Below, piece by piece: positions 34,701 to 64,000 of a DNA stretch of 64,000 nt. The notes beneath the pieces are model-generated. The model was given only the letters and a program-made list of their open reading frames with translations. It was not told the origin of the DNA and searched no databases. Every line of letters begins with the position of its first letter. Position 1 is the stretch's first letter. A program made the translations under genes and the position numbers. Source of the stretch: Castor canadensis (taxonomy: Eukaryota > Chordata > Mammalia > Rodentia > Castoridae); assembly GCF_047511655.1 (NCBI RefSeq), contig NC_133390.1, positions 168,226,083-168,290,082 of the forward strand, written 5' to 3'.

Positions 34701-36450
34701 GGGTGTAGGACCACTGCTGAAACTACTTTCTGTTCCGCAGTGGCTCCTTTACCGCTATAGCTGCATCGATGACTCTGCCTTTGAGAGGTTCTTGCCCCGA
34801 GTCTGGTGTCTTCTCCGACGGTACCAGGTAAAGGCCTTGGGCAGCTAAGGGAGGGCTCCCCTGGAGGGAGCAGGGAGACTGAGTCTGACCCTGACTGTGG
34901 CCATTGTGCAGATGATGTTCGGCGTGGGCCTCTATGAGGGAACTGGCCTGCAAGGATCACTGCCTGTGCATGTGTTTGAGGTCCTCCACCGACTCTTTGG
35001 TGTCAGCTTTGAGTGTTTCGCCTCACCCCTCAACTGCTACTTCCGCCAATACTGTTCTGCCTTCCCTGACACAGATGGCTACTTTGGCTCCCGAGGGTGA
35101 GAGCCAGGAGCTGCTGGGCCCCTTCTACCCATGCCTAGGAAGCTGTATCTAGACTATAGGTCTCACCTCAGCCAGCTGCTTCCTAATGCTTCAGGGTTTG
35201 GTAGTCTTGGGGGTAGTGAAGACCACTTATCAGCTGTGTGACCTTGGGACATGATGCTTAACCTCAGGGAATCACAGCCTTCCTGGCCCTGTGGGATGGT
35301 ATGTGACACCTAACTGGTCTGTGGGCTTCTCAGTGAATTAGCTCAGGTTTAGAATAGGACCACTTGGTCCCAGACACTGAGAAATGGTAAGGCAGACCTC
35401 AGAGATCTCAAAACTAGCTGGGGCGGGGATGGGCACAGATGAAAGGAAAGGAGGTAAGCTGTCTCTAGCAGGAAGAAGTGGCTAGGCTGTCAGAAGGGAG
35501 ACCCAGTGCTCAGCTAGGGACGCCCTTGGTGTGGCTTGTGCTATGGTGGTTTTCAATTCCAAGTCCTCAGCTTGGTGGATATGGACACCACCCCCAAGCC
35601 TCTGTCCTTCACTCAATGGACATGATCATTCCTTGCCCAAGAACAAGTTAAGGCGAGTGTGGGCCTCTGGCATGACTGTGGTCATCTCTTCGATGTGGCT
35701 GCCTAGGGGTAGGGGCAGCCTGTTTCTTGCCGGGTCCTGTTGGGACTTAGAATATTCACCTCTGTCCCCAGGCCCTGCTTGGACTTTACCCCGCTGAGTG
35801 GTTCCTTTGAGGCCAACCCTCCATTCTGTGAGGAGCTCATGGATGCTATGGTCTCTCACTTTGAGGTGGGTGTGTTGCTTGGGGGTGTGGGAAGCATGGC
35901 AGATAGAACTGCCACCCCCCTGGAGGGCGGTTCCTAAGCCTGTGCTACCTCCCACAGAAACTGCTGGAGAGCTCACCAGAGCCCCTGTCCTTCATCGTGT
36001 TCATCCCAGAGTGGCGGGATCCCCCTACACCAGCGCTCACCCGCATGGAGCAGAGCCGCTTCAAACGTCACCAGCTGGTCCTGCCTGCCTTTGAGCACGA
36101 GTACCGCAGTGGCTCTCAGCACATCTGCAAGAAGTGGGTGCTAGGGAGGCAGTGAAAGGAGGAGGGTCGGGCTGGCCAGGCCAGGCTGAGCCCCACCCTG
36201 AGCAGTTTCCTTTACCCACAGGGAGGAAATGCACTACAAGGCCGTCCACAACACAGCCGTGCTCTTCCTACAGAATGACCCTGGCTTCACCAAGTGGGGG
36301 CCAACACCTGAGCGTCTGCAGGAGCTAACCACTGCCTACCGGCAGTCAGGCCGTAGCCATGGCTCCAGCTCTTCCTCATCGTCCTCAGAGACCAAGGACC
36401 GGGACTCAGGCAGAGAGCAGGGCCCTAGCCATGAGCCTCATCCCACTTAA
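28795..36450 (+). CDS. PCIF1: mRNA cap-specific adenosine N6-methyltransferase (PCIF1/CAPAM), complete
   Basis: Nuclear enzyme that N6-methylates 2'-O-methyladenosine next to the m7G cap (m6Am), recruited to the Ser5-phosphorylated RNA polymerase II tail by its WW domain. Exons: 28795-28912, 29003-29127, 30316-30453, 30647-30777, 30891-31045, 31875-32022, 32103-32186, 32426-32525, 33559-33721, 34409-34581, 34741-34827, 34912-35096, 35772-35865, 35958-36133, 36222-36450. They total 2106 nt in frame, 701 residues (human 704). The WW domain lies at about 40-77 ([18 protein letters not shown], final W/P in SLWEMP). A basic KKRQL/KKPK-like stretch near 110-130 probably serves nuclear import. The catalytic NPPF motif is at 551-554, and a Ser-rich tail follows. 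The ATG ([12 protein letters not shown]) matches human. Splice sites are canonical and nothing is broken. Confidence 0.97.
29362..29450 (+). repeat. ID-like SINE in a PCIF1 intron
   Basis: 'ggttcaagtgatagagtccc' and 'gagttcaaaccccagtattg'. Confidence 0.65.
29740..30160. repeat. MIR fragments
   Basis: 'gaagacactgaaattcagtg...ttggctcaaggccttacagc' and, near 30030-30160, 'tcatactcactgattcgtgt' resemble MIR pieces. Confidence 0.4.
31190..31740. repeat. MIR (-), ID-like (-) and B1 (+) cluster
   Basis: MIR 'ggttctctcatctgtaagat' (31190-31435), antisense ID-like 'ctactggagattgaacctag' (31440-31535) and B1 'gccagacatggtggcacaca' (31625-31740). All lie in the PCIF1 intron before exon 31875-32022. 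Confidence 0.6.
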
Positions 36451-36745
36451 CACAACCTGCGGGGAGGAGGAGCCCCACGGGTGCTGTATGGATGGTGGGA
36501 CTCAGGCCTCTGGGGGCTGAGTGGACTCCAGGACCCTCCGCTGGGGTGGCAGCAAGACTTGGGCTGCCAGTGACATAGGAATATTAATGGCTCTAGCAGG
36601 GCTCTCCCTCCCTGCTCCTACTCCCCACCTCTGATTCGTTCCATGTCCCCTGTAAATAGGCCCATGCCTTTCCAACCCCATACTGACCCTGTTGCTGCCT
36701 TGTTTCATTTGTAAAAGGAAATACAGAACCCCCACCAATAATGTG
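36451..36745 (+). other. PCIF1: PCIF1 3' UTR and probable poly(A) region
   Basis: Unique sequence follows the TAA stop. No AATAAA is present before 36750. AATACA near 36719 and AATAAT near 36737 are the only candidate hexamers, with GT-rich sequence (TGTGTGAGGGTCTTG) just after. A canonical plus-strand AATAAA occurs only at about 37356, inside the opposite-strand ZNF335 3' UTR. The end is approximate. Confidence 0.5.
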
Positions 36746-37294
36746 TGAGGGTCTTGAGGGCAGAGGAAGCTGCCTGGAGCTACTTCTGGGACCACTCCCA
36801 GGCTCTTATGAGCCCTGGGTCTCCACACCCCACCCCAAGATCTCCACACAGCTGGGTTCCTGGTGACCTCTGCCTGTTCTCAGTAGGTTGGAGGAATCTA
36901 GGGCCTGAATCATCTTGCAGCATAGCTGGGACTTCCGGATACCTCTGGGGAGATAAGGACCACAGCTGCGCCCTGTGCTTATGTGGAACCAGATTTGTTG
37001 GCCCTGGGGTCACCCCTGCAAGCAGTTTTACAGACAAAGCTGAAAAGTGCAGAGTTGATGTTACCACAGGCTTCGGGGTGTAGCACCTGTCTTGTGAGGC
37101 ACAGAGTTCAGGGGAGGAAGCAGGGTTTGGAGGTACTGGGCAGGGCTATACACAGCTACCTGTGGCAGGATCAGCTGATTGCAGAGCTAGGCAGCCTCCA
37201 CCTGTTGGGGGCTATTCACAGGCCCCTTCCTTTTGCTTCCTGGATCCTTGCCTGGTTCAGGCTATTAGCAGCAAGTAGACAAAGCAAGCTGGCC

Positions 37295-37559
37295 ATGGCT
37301 GGACTCTGGTCCCTTTATTGAGACTGAAGGGCCAGTGGGTCCATCCAAACAAAAATAAATTTCTCCCCCAAACCCAAAGCCTGCCTGCAGGCTGGGGCAC
37401 CCAGCATGTCCTGGCTGGGGCTGATGGCTGTCCCCCAACACCAACAGCACAGAGTGCTGGCTCCCAGCATCTAGAGACCCTAAGCGGGCAGGGAGGTGGT
37501 TGCTGCAGTCTTGGAAAAGCCAGCCCCAACATCCACGATCTGCGTTGGGCCCATGGGGC
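37295..37559 (-). other. ZNF335: ZNF335 3' UTR with AATAAA signal
   Basis: TTTATT at 37314-37319 is AATAAA on the minus strand, about 245 nt after the stop codon. Cleavage is expected near 37295. Only about 550 bp separate it from the probable PCIF1 3' end. Confidence 0.75.
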
Positions 37560-56761
<19,202 letters not shown>

Positions 56762-57459
56762 TCACTCTGCGAGAAGAGGTGATTAGCGCTGCAACAAGTG
56801 TGCCATCTCCGGGACCCCGGCCACCACGGCCCGCCCAGCAGCACTCGTGCGCCCATTTCACAGATGCAAAGACTGAGTCTCCGGCGGGGTGGGGCTTTCT
56901 CGTGTATCTGGAGGGGAGCTTCCGGAAGAGAACGGAGAAGCCTTGCTTCCCAGGCTAGGGGCCTTCCCTGACAGTCTGGTCACTGGCGGGTAATCTCAGC
57001 CCTTTTTACACCCGGCATGGTGGACGGGCGCAGTGGTTCAGCCCTTTAGTCCCTCCCACGCCCCCCCAAGTGCGGGGTCGGTGGTACAGCCCGAAGGCCC
57101 CCTGGGTCAGTGGTTAGCTCCCCCCTCCCCTGGCTCCCCTGCGGAGGGGGCTGACAGCGACGGTCTCGGGGCCTGGTGACTCGGGGCTGTCCCCGGCGCT
57201 GCCTGCGCCCCAGGCCCGACGCCATCTTGTGGCTGCGCCGGGTTTCCGCTCAGGCAAGTGCGAGAGCGACTAAAGGGCCTGGGACCCCAGGGCCCTATTC
57301 GGACAGCCCCGCCGGCCTGGGACCTCGCCGCTGGGTAGCCCCGCACTGGGGCCCTACTCCACGGCAGGGTACAGTGGAACGGTGTAACTCTACCCGGCAC
57401 TTACCTGAGGCTTTTGTTGTCGCGTCCCTCTCCGACTCCGGCATCGACGAGGTCGCCAT
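56762..57459 (-). other. Upstream ORF of ZNF335, split by intron 1
   Basis: An ATG at 57459 in the noncoding exon opens an 18.3-codon frame up to the donor at 57405. After splicing to 56766 it ends at once in a TGA (56762-56764). The predicted peptide is MATSSMPESERDATTKASE (19 residues). It lies entirely upstream of the main start at 56716. Translation is inferred. Confidence 0.45.
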
Positions 57460-57530
57460 CCTCTTCCCCCCGCTGCGGAGGAACCCATCGGCCTACAGTA
57501 GGTCGGAACTACTTCCACCGCCGTCCCAGG
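57405..57530 (-). other. ZNF335: ZNF335 noncoding exon 1
   Basis: The donor GCCTCAG|GTAAGT is at 57404, and the next exon starts after TTCTCGCAG at 56766. The 5' limit is approximate. A TTCCGGAA (ETS palindrome) at 57549-57556 and an ACTTCC motif near 57508 suggest initiation close by. Confidence 0.65.
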
Positions 57531-57696
57531 GAAAAACGATTTCCAGTGTTCCGGAAGCCTTCTCCGAGTCCCCAAACCTATAGTAGGGTCCAAAGGGAGT
57601 CTAGAATTTTATGTGCTACCTAGTATGAGCGACAGAGTCCGCTGGGGGCTTGGGACTACTTGCGCTTTTGGCGGATGGCTACATAGGAAGTGGCTG

Positions 57697-57704
57697 TGAC
57701 GTCA
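57697..57704. promoter_or_regulatory. Consensus cAMP response element upstream of ZNF335
   Basis: TGACGTCA, the full palindromic CREB/ATF site, about 170 bp upstream of the inferred ZNF335 start. Confidence 0.55.
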
Positions 57705-58189
57705 TGCAGGTCCCTTCCCCCGAACGCGGGGTGGAGCGCGGAGAAGGCGTCTGCGCTCTCCTGGGCGTGGCTCCCGGTGTCTGTGCGCGCCCTTCCTGGG
57801 GCGGCTCTGGAAAGCAGGCGGCGGGAAGCTTAGACGTGGTGGGAGGGCGGTAAATGTTATTAGTCGTTTTGCTTGGCATTTCACTGTTTACAAAATACTC
57901 TCCTCGAGCCCGATCAAATCCTCTCCGGTGTGTGTGTGTGGGGTTGTCCTTGAGAAGGGGAACATGTGACCCTTCTGATACAGGAGGGAAAACTGAGGTT
58001 TGAAAATGGGAAAGGTTGGTCCAAAATCACATCAAGTATGAGGAGTCCGGAGGCGGAAGTCAGGGAATTGGAGAGGAGTTAATGCCTGGTCCTAAGTGAG
58101 CTTCTGATATGTATTTGTTACATTAATGGTGCTGGAGGTCAAAACACCCTCCTACAGCTGTCCTCTGCTCACTTTAGAGAGTATAGATG

Positions 58190-58246
58190 TATTTAGGAGT
58201 TGGGGATTTAGCCCTGTGGCAAGCGAGAGACCCTGAATTTAATTCC

Positions 58247-58282
<36 letters not shown>

Positions 58283-58660
58283 GGTGTATTTGTAGGTCTG
58301 CAATCCTTCAGAAAATATATGCTCCTCCCACTGGATGCCCAAAATACCACCTTCTGTTGAAACCTTTTTAGCGTTTTGCAGGGGAAGAGCACTTGAGAGG
58401 GAGTATGGCATTCTGGTTTTGTCCCCAAGTCTCTCTGTTGCACAATCTGTTTTCCTCAATTGGAAAGTACAGATTTTGGGACCGCTGGTGGCTCACACCT
58501 GTAATCCTAGCTACTTGAGAGGCTGAGATTGAGGCCCAAGGCCAGTCCTGGCAGATCGTTTTAGAGACACCAGCTCCAAAATAACCAGAGCACAATGGAC
58601 TGGAGGTGTGGCTCAAATTCAAAATCCCAACCCAGTCCCACCAAAAAAAAAAAAAAAAAA
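58190..58660 (+). repeat. ID-like SINE, (CA)n and composite SINE
   Basis: An ID-like unit to 58248 runs into a (CA) tract of about 15 units (58249-58279). A composite SINE with a long poly(A) follows at 58475-58660. Confidence 0.7.
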
Positions 58661-58729
58661 AATTGGGGGGGGCGGAAAGCGTCCAGAATATTCCTGTAGG
58701 AGAAAGTCTATTGAAAAGAACAAAAGGTG

Positions 58730-59355
58730 TTTTGATTTTTTTTTCTCCAGTACTAGGGCTTGAACTCAGGGCCTAATACCTTGAGCCACTCCACCAGCCA
58801 TTTTTTGTGTTGGGTTTTTTTGAAATAGGGTCTCATGGACTGTTTGCCCAGGCTGGCTTCAAACCTTGATCCTCTTGATCTCTGCCTCCTGAGCAGCTAG
58901 GATTACAGGCATAAGCCATCAGCTCCCAGTTTGTTTGGCGCCTGCCTTGTTTGTTTTTTTGAGGCAGGATCTTGCTATGTAGCCCAAGCTTATCCTGCAC
59001 TCAGTATGCAGCCAGGCTTCTGATTCTACTGCCTCAGCCTCCCCAATGATGGGACTATAGGCTCCTGAAAGGGTGCTTGGAGCTGTTGTTTACATATACC
59101 TGCATATAAGGGGTCCCCTGGCCCTTTCCTAGGTAAAGCCCCACCCCCCCTTTGGCAGCACTAGGGTTTGTACTCAGGGCCTCACATTTGCAAGGTAGAT
59201 GCTTTTACCACTTGAGCCACTCCACCTGCCCTTTTTTTGTGTGTGTGATGGGCATGAACTGTTTGCGCCGGGCTAGCTTTGAACCTTGATGCTCCTGATC
59301 TCTGCTTCCTGAATACCTAGGATTACAGGTGTTAGCCACTGGCACCTGGCAAGTT
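58730..59355 (-). repeat. Antisense composite SINEs and B1
   Basis: Composite 58730-58935, B1 58940-59070 ('gaggcaggatcttgctatgt') and composite 59140-59355. Confidence 0.7.
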
Positions 59356-60039
59356 CTCCTTTTTTAGGGTTCCCTTTGTTGGTGGAAAGAAGATTCCTTA
59401 TCCCGGCTCCCTCCTACCCAGCAGGACCAGGCCCCCAGAGTAGCCCTGGAGAGCTGTATCTGTGCTGGCATGACAGGACACTAGGTTGGTTTTGCACTCC
59501 TCAGGCAATCTGGTCCATGTGGACCTGATTTCTCAGCCCTACAGAGGCTTCCCTGCCCCAAGCCTATAGGATGCATACTACTTCTGATCAAGTCACCCTC
59601 CCCCAAAAGGTCAAGTTATATAAGAGTAGCCTCACAGCACACATTCCCATCCCCAGCCCAACTGAGCTCCTACTCTACCCTTGGCCTTTGCCACCATATC
59701 CCAGGATTGCACAATGTTGTGGTGCTGAAGGTGGTAGCCTTATCAGGGAACAGAGGAGACCAGGGCCCAGAAAGGGAAAGAGGGTCAAGAACTCTTGGCT
59801 CCTTAGAGACACCGTATCATAATCCTCCTATTCAAAGACAGGCAAGCAAATCCTGATTTTCTGACTGCTGATCTGGGGTTCTTCCCTCTAGAGCCATAGG
59901 GAAGAATTCTGGAAGTAGTGAAGGAAGGGACTCTGAATCAGAAGGATCATTGAGAAAAATGCGGAGGAGAGGAAATGGAGATGTGCCAGAGACCGAATGT
60001 ATGCTTCATTGTATCATGGTGTCTTAAGGAAGAGAAGTA

Positions 60040-60455
60040 TGGTAGTCAGTTTTTCATTGCAGTGACGAAATACCTGAGGTAACAACTGAAGGGAGGAAGG
60101 ATTTATTTTGGCTCACAGTTTCAGAGGTTTCAGTCCATGGTTGTCTGGCTTCACTGCTTTGAGGCCTGTGGCAAGGCAGAAGTATGGAGAGAAGGTATGG
60201 CAGAGAAGACTGCTCACCACTTGGCAGGCAAGGAGGTGGAGAGACAGAGACGGTCTAGGGACAAGATACTCTCTTCAAAGGCACTCTCCAGTGCCTCCCT
60301 TCTTCCAGCAAGGCCCCCCCTACTCCCATTCAGTTATGAACTGGTGAGGGATGAAGTTAGTGACTTCTCAGTCACTCTTCAGTGGTGCCACCAGCTACAG
60401 ACCAAGCCTTCAACACGAGCCATTTTGGGGGACACTTCATAGTCAACCCATAACA
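60040..60455 (-). mobile_element. Probable solo LTR of the ERVL-MaLR type, antisense
   Basis: The element begins TGGTAG and ends TAACA, so TG...CA ends are present on the minus strand too. That strand opens TGTTATGGGTTGACTATGAA followed by a GTCCCCC motif, resembling MaLR LTR starts. It is about 416 bp with no coding or internal sequence and no clear 5-bp target duplication. Confidence 0.5.
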
Positions 60456-60659
60456 AGGGGTTCTTGTCTTTCCTACAGAGAGGAGAAAGCTGAGGCTGAG
60501 AGAGGAAGTGATTTGTCCAATGTCACACAGCCAAGAGAGTGGAGCTAGGATGAGGTCCCATATCTTAATTTTAAAGCCATGTGGAATTTAGGTACCACGT
60601 GAAGTAATCCTGACACTTAAAATATCCTGTGCCAGTCACTGTTCTAAGTGTTTTATTCC

Positions 60660-60810
60660 TTTTTTTTTTTTTTTTGAGACAGTCTTGCTATGGAGCCCAG
60701 GCTGGTCTTGAACTGGGTATGTAGCTGAGGCAGGTCTTGCTCAAACACTTGGTCTTCCAGCCTCAGCCTCCTGAGTGCTGGGATTATATGTATCACGCCC
60801 ACCTTTAAGC
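60660..60810 (-). repeat. B1, antisense
   Basis: A T tract, then 'gagacagtcttgctatggag' and 'gagtgctgggattatatgta'. Confidence 0.7.
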
Positions 60811-60819
60811 ACTTTAACT

Positions 60820-61345
60820 ACATTATTTAATCCTCCCAGTTACCCTATGAGGTAGTTGTCATTATCAGTTTTATGAAGAAACTGAAGCATAGAACAGTAA
60901 AGGAATACACCTGAGGAAGGAGTAGAGCTAGGGTTGGAAAACAAGCTGTCGTATTTCTCATGTGCTAATTGTAATACCTGTTCTTAGAGGATACGGTATC
61001 TTTTCCTCAGGTACTTTCTCATTTTATAGATGAGGAAACTGAAGCAGAGAGAGAGGAAGCGACTTGCTCAGCGTCACATGGCAGAGTTTCCTGATCTAAT
61101 GGAAAAGGCTGTGAATTGAGGCCCAATCTGCAACAGATAGTAGTTGTAATAATGAGTGTCTATTAAGAACATACCACATACCAGGTGCTGCCCTCCGTGC
61201 TCTAAACCAACCACAGCAGCCACGGATACTCTTGGTACTCCTGAGTTGATGAGGAGACAGGCTCAAGAGTGACTTGGCCAAGGTCATGCACTGGTGGCCA
61301 GCATCTCTGAGATTGAAAGTTGGCTTCTTCCATTGCCCAGGAGAA
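60820..61345. repeat. MIR copies
   Basis: 'aatcctcccagttaccctat' to 'ggaatacacctgaggaagga', 'atagatgaggaaactgaagc' and 'aagaacataccacataccag' are three MIR-like stretches. Confidence 0.55.
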
Positions 61346-61829
61346 CTTGAGATGAGTGCTCTGCTGCTCATCTCCGTGTTCATGCCACCACCAGCTATGT
61401 ATTTAGCTAACCTGATTTTAAAGACCTATTGATAGCTTAAAACTACACCACCACTTGGGATAATGAGCCCTTTAACTTGATCTCCTGTGGTGTAAATTAA
61501 GTCTTCCTTTTATTTGTCCTAAATCTTTCAGGATTGGGGGTGGGGGCAAGTGAGAAAGGCCCTAGGATCAGAACGTTGGATACAGAAAATAGACTGAGGT
61601 CCAAATAGTGTTTATCTGTTTGTATATGATGGTACTACTGACACAGGTGGCAGGTGACACATATGCAAACATCTCCTCTAATATTAAGGAGACTCAGGGC
61701 CTGAGCAGGGCCTGGACTTTTGTCTCCTTTACTCTCTGTCTTATGATACCCCTGATATTTACTACAGTTTTGCAGATACTAGATACTTATTTGTTGTGTG
61801 AATGAACAAATGATCCCTCATTGTATTAT

Positions 61830-63090
61830 TTTTTGAGACAAGGCCTTTCTATGTATCCCAGACTGGACTCGAATTCATGATCCTCTTGCCTCCTGAGTAC
61901 TGGGCTTATTGTCATGGCTACCTTGCCTGTCCATCCCTCATTTTATAGACAGAGAAAAAGAGACACTATAGGGGTCTGGCCAAGAAAACAAGACCAATGC
62001 CAGGTGGTTTAAAAGTCACTTGAGGGCAAAAATAGCAACCAGGGGAGGTAGAGGCAACCTGAGATTGGCAATTTCAAGAAGCCACAACCTTGCCTAGGTA
62101 GGAGGTATAGAATGAAAGAGGCCAGGAATGGTGGCTCAAGCCTGTTAATCCTAGTTACTTGTGAGGCAGAGATCAGGATTGAGGTTTGAGGCCAGCACTT
62201 ACCTAGCAAGCGTGAGGCTCTGATTTCAACCCTCAGTATCACCAAAAAGAAAACAAAAGGGAGGGGGAGAGTATTACTAGACACTAGGACCTGGGCTCCC
62301 CAGATGGAAACTAGAACCATAGGACCTGTCTAGCAGGAGCAGCTGCAGAAGTACCATCCATCCCATCTGGATTTGACCTCAGGGCCTTGCATTTGCTGGG
62401 AAGCACTCTATCACTTGAGCCACGCCCCCCAGCTCTATTTATTTTTTAGGATACAGGATCTTGCCATGCAGCACAGGCTGGCCTTGAACTTGCGGTGTAG
62501 CCTAAGCTGGCTTTGGACCCAGGATCTCAAGATCCTCCTGCCTTGGCCTCCTGAGTACTGAAATTACAGGTGTATACTCATTCCTGTTTTATTTTTTTAT
62601 TTTTATGGTACGAGGTTGAACTCAGGTCTCTGTGCTTGCGTGCTTGTTAGGCAGGCATTTTACACTTGCGCATCCTCCCCTCCCCCAGCCCTTTTTGCTT
62701 TAGTTACTTTTCTATTCTTTTTAAATTTTATTTATTTATTTATTTATTTTTTGATGGCACCAGGGTTTAAACTCAGAGGCTTGTGCTGGTGACATAGGGG
62801 CTGTTATTGCTTGAACCACTCCACCAGCCTGCTTTAGTTACTTTTCAAATAGGATCTCATATTTATGCCCAGGTCAGCCTGGAGTGAGATCCTCCTATTT
62901 ACACTTTGTGAGTAGCTGGGATGGCAGGCATGTACCACCACACCCAGCTTTTTATGGGTTGACATGGGGTCTCTCAAACTTTTTGCTTGGGCTGGCCTTT
63001 AACGTCAATCCTCCCATCTCTGTCTCCAAAGTAGCTAGTAGCTAGGATTACAGGCATGAGCCACTGCACCTGGATCAGTACCCTGGGTTT
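61830..63090. repeat. SINE cluster near the right edge
   Basis: B1 (-) 61830-61930, SINE (+) 62105-62270, then antisense ID-like/B1/composite units 62360-62590, 62600-62700 and 62740-63090, with (TTTA)n near 62728-62748. Confidence 0.6.
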
Positions 63091-63639
63091 CTCCCACCTC
63101 TTGCCTTGGAATCTCTTACCAGGGTTTCCCATTGGCCAAACCTAGCCAAAAACCAGGTGGTGAGGGAGCCCAGGAAATGTGTTTTTTCCCACAGGTCAGC
63201 CTCTACCCTACAGAATGGAACAGAAGGGCAAATGTGGACTTGAGATAAACAGGAAAATTAACTGGCCCAAAAAATCCCTTACCTAGGAAGGGGCTACATG
63301 ATGTATGCTTTGTCAGGCAGTGCCCCTCCCCCAAGTCCTTGTGCTCTTTCTACTTTCTTTGTCTAGCAGAGGCATCACCACCTCCAGGAAGCTTCCTGAG
63401 ATTCCTTCCTAGTAGCTCCATATGGTGAGCTCCGCTTATGTGTTCTCCGTGACTCTGACATGACACATGCCATAGCACCATGCTGCCAGTTTCCCCTAAC
63501 CTCCTCAGCAGACTGAGCCTCCAGAAGCCAGACCTGGGTCTGACTTATTTTTCTGCTGGGCAGAAACTGGTTGTTGAATGAATCAGCTCTTGGTAGAATG
63601 ACATGGAACAAAGACCTCTTAGAGGCAGGCCAAACGAAG

Positions 63640-63970
63640 GGTCCCAGCATCTACATTTACACACCGTCTGACCTTGGACAGGCTCCATTGCCTGCGGATC
63701 TTAGTATCTTCATCCATGAAATGTTAATAGTACCCCCAGAGGACACTAAGAAGAAAGTGTGTGAGTTCATCTAAGCTATAAGCTCGGGAACAACTTGCAG
63801 TCCACCCTGGCTCCATGTGGAGGTACTTGACTGTCGATGCCTCTTCCCTCACTCGTAAGGGAGAGATGATATCAGTGCTTCACACGGCATCTGAGAGGAT
63901 GAAATGAAACAATGTGGGAAGCAGCGCAGAATCATTAGGTACTCTGCCTGGCCCAGGGCCTGAACACTGG
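63640..63970 (-). repeat. MIR copies
   Basis: 'gtctgaccttggacaggctc' and 'gtatcttcatccatgaaatg' are antisense MIR. 'ggtactctgcctggcccagg' belongs to a second copy. Confidence 0.5.
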
Positions 63971-64000
63971 ACAGGGAAGCTCTCAGTGCTATGCTGCAAG

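Larger units (their letters stand above)
57850..64000. other. Intergenic region upstream of ZNF335
   Basis: No coding exon is recognisable. Repeats are listed separately. Unique stretches occur near 59.36-60.03, 61.35-61.82 and 63.09-63.64 kb. In human the next gene is MMP9; none of its exons is seen here. Confidence 0.65.

Noticed and set aside
58249-58279. (CA)n tract as a regulatory or repeat-array signal
   Set aside because: An ordinary dinucleotide microsatellite grown from a SINE tail.
60108-60442. Open frames of 80-100 codons near 60.2 kb
   Set aside because: They lie wholly inside the probable solo LTR and match no protein I recognise.
59400-64000. MMP9 5' end
   Set aside because: Expected next to ZNF335 in human, but no MMP9 start exon or catalytic sequence is visible, and the human spacing (about 36 kb, from memory) puts it outside the window.

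Overview
This is mammalian genomic DNA with intron-rich genes and dense interspersed repeats. It carries three protein genes in the order seen on human 20q13.12: PLTP (minus strand, left), PCIF1 (plus strand, middle) and ZNF335 (minus strand, right). 7SL-derived B1 monomers plus very abundant tRNA-Ala/ID-like SINEs indicate a rodent. The commonest repeat is a two-part SINE, a 'ggtggctcacacctgtaatcc' head joined to a 'gagttcaaacccca' ID-like tail. It resembles repeats I associate with castorimorph rodents (beaver or kangaroo-rat lineage), but the species is an inference.

Layout. 1-11.1 kb: the 5' three quarters of PLTP (first noncoding exon plus eleven coding exons, residues 1-391); the last ~100 codons lie beyond the left edge. 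11.1-24.2 kb: intergenic, mostly L2, MIR, L1 and SINE remnants. 24.2-36.75 kb: PCIF1, with a CpG-island promoter, two or more noncoding 5' exons and 15 coding exons giving 701 residues. 37.3-57.5 kb: ZNF335, tail to tail with PCIF1 (about 0.55 kb between mRNA ends), with 28 exons if a 90-nt in-frame segment is an intron (1343 residues, otherwise 1373), including a 19-nt microexon. 57.5-64 kb: the region upstream of ZNF335, with repeats and no recognisable gene; MMP9, the next gene in human, is not reached.

Roles. PLTP is a secreted lipid-transfer protein, PCIF1 is the nuclear cap-adenosine (m6Am) methyltransferase that binds RNA polymerase II, and ZNF335 is a 13-zinc-finger transcription regulator. 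They share a locus, not a pathway. All three reading frames are intact where visible, and every exon junction was checked for phase.

No undescribed system is evident. The most useful observations are three very short LINE 3'-end insertions (two with target-site duplications), a perfect X-box in PLTP intron 1, a GC-box cluster in PLTP intron 2, the 90-nt in-frame intron of ZNF335 with a NAGNAG acceptor, a ZNF335 upstream ORF that spans an intron, and a GGAA microsatellite acting as a splice-acceptor pyrimidine tract.
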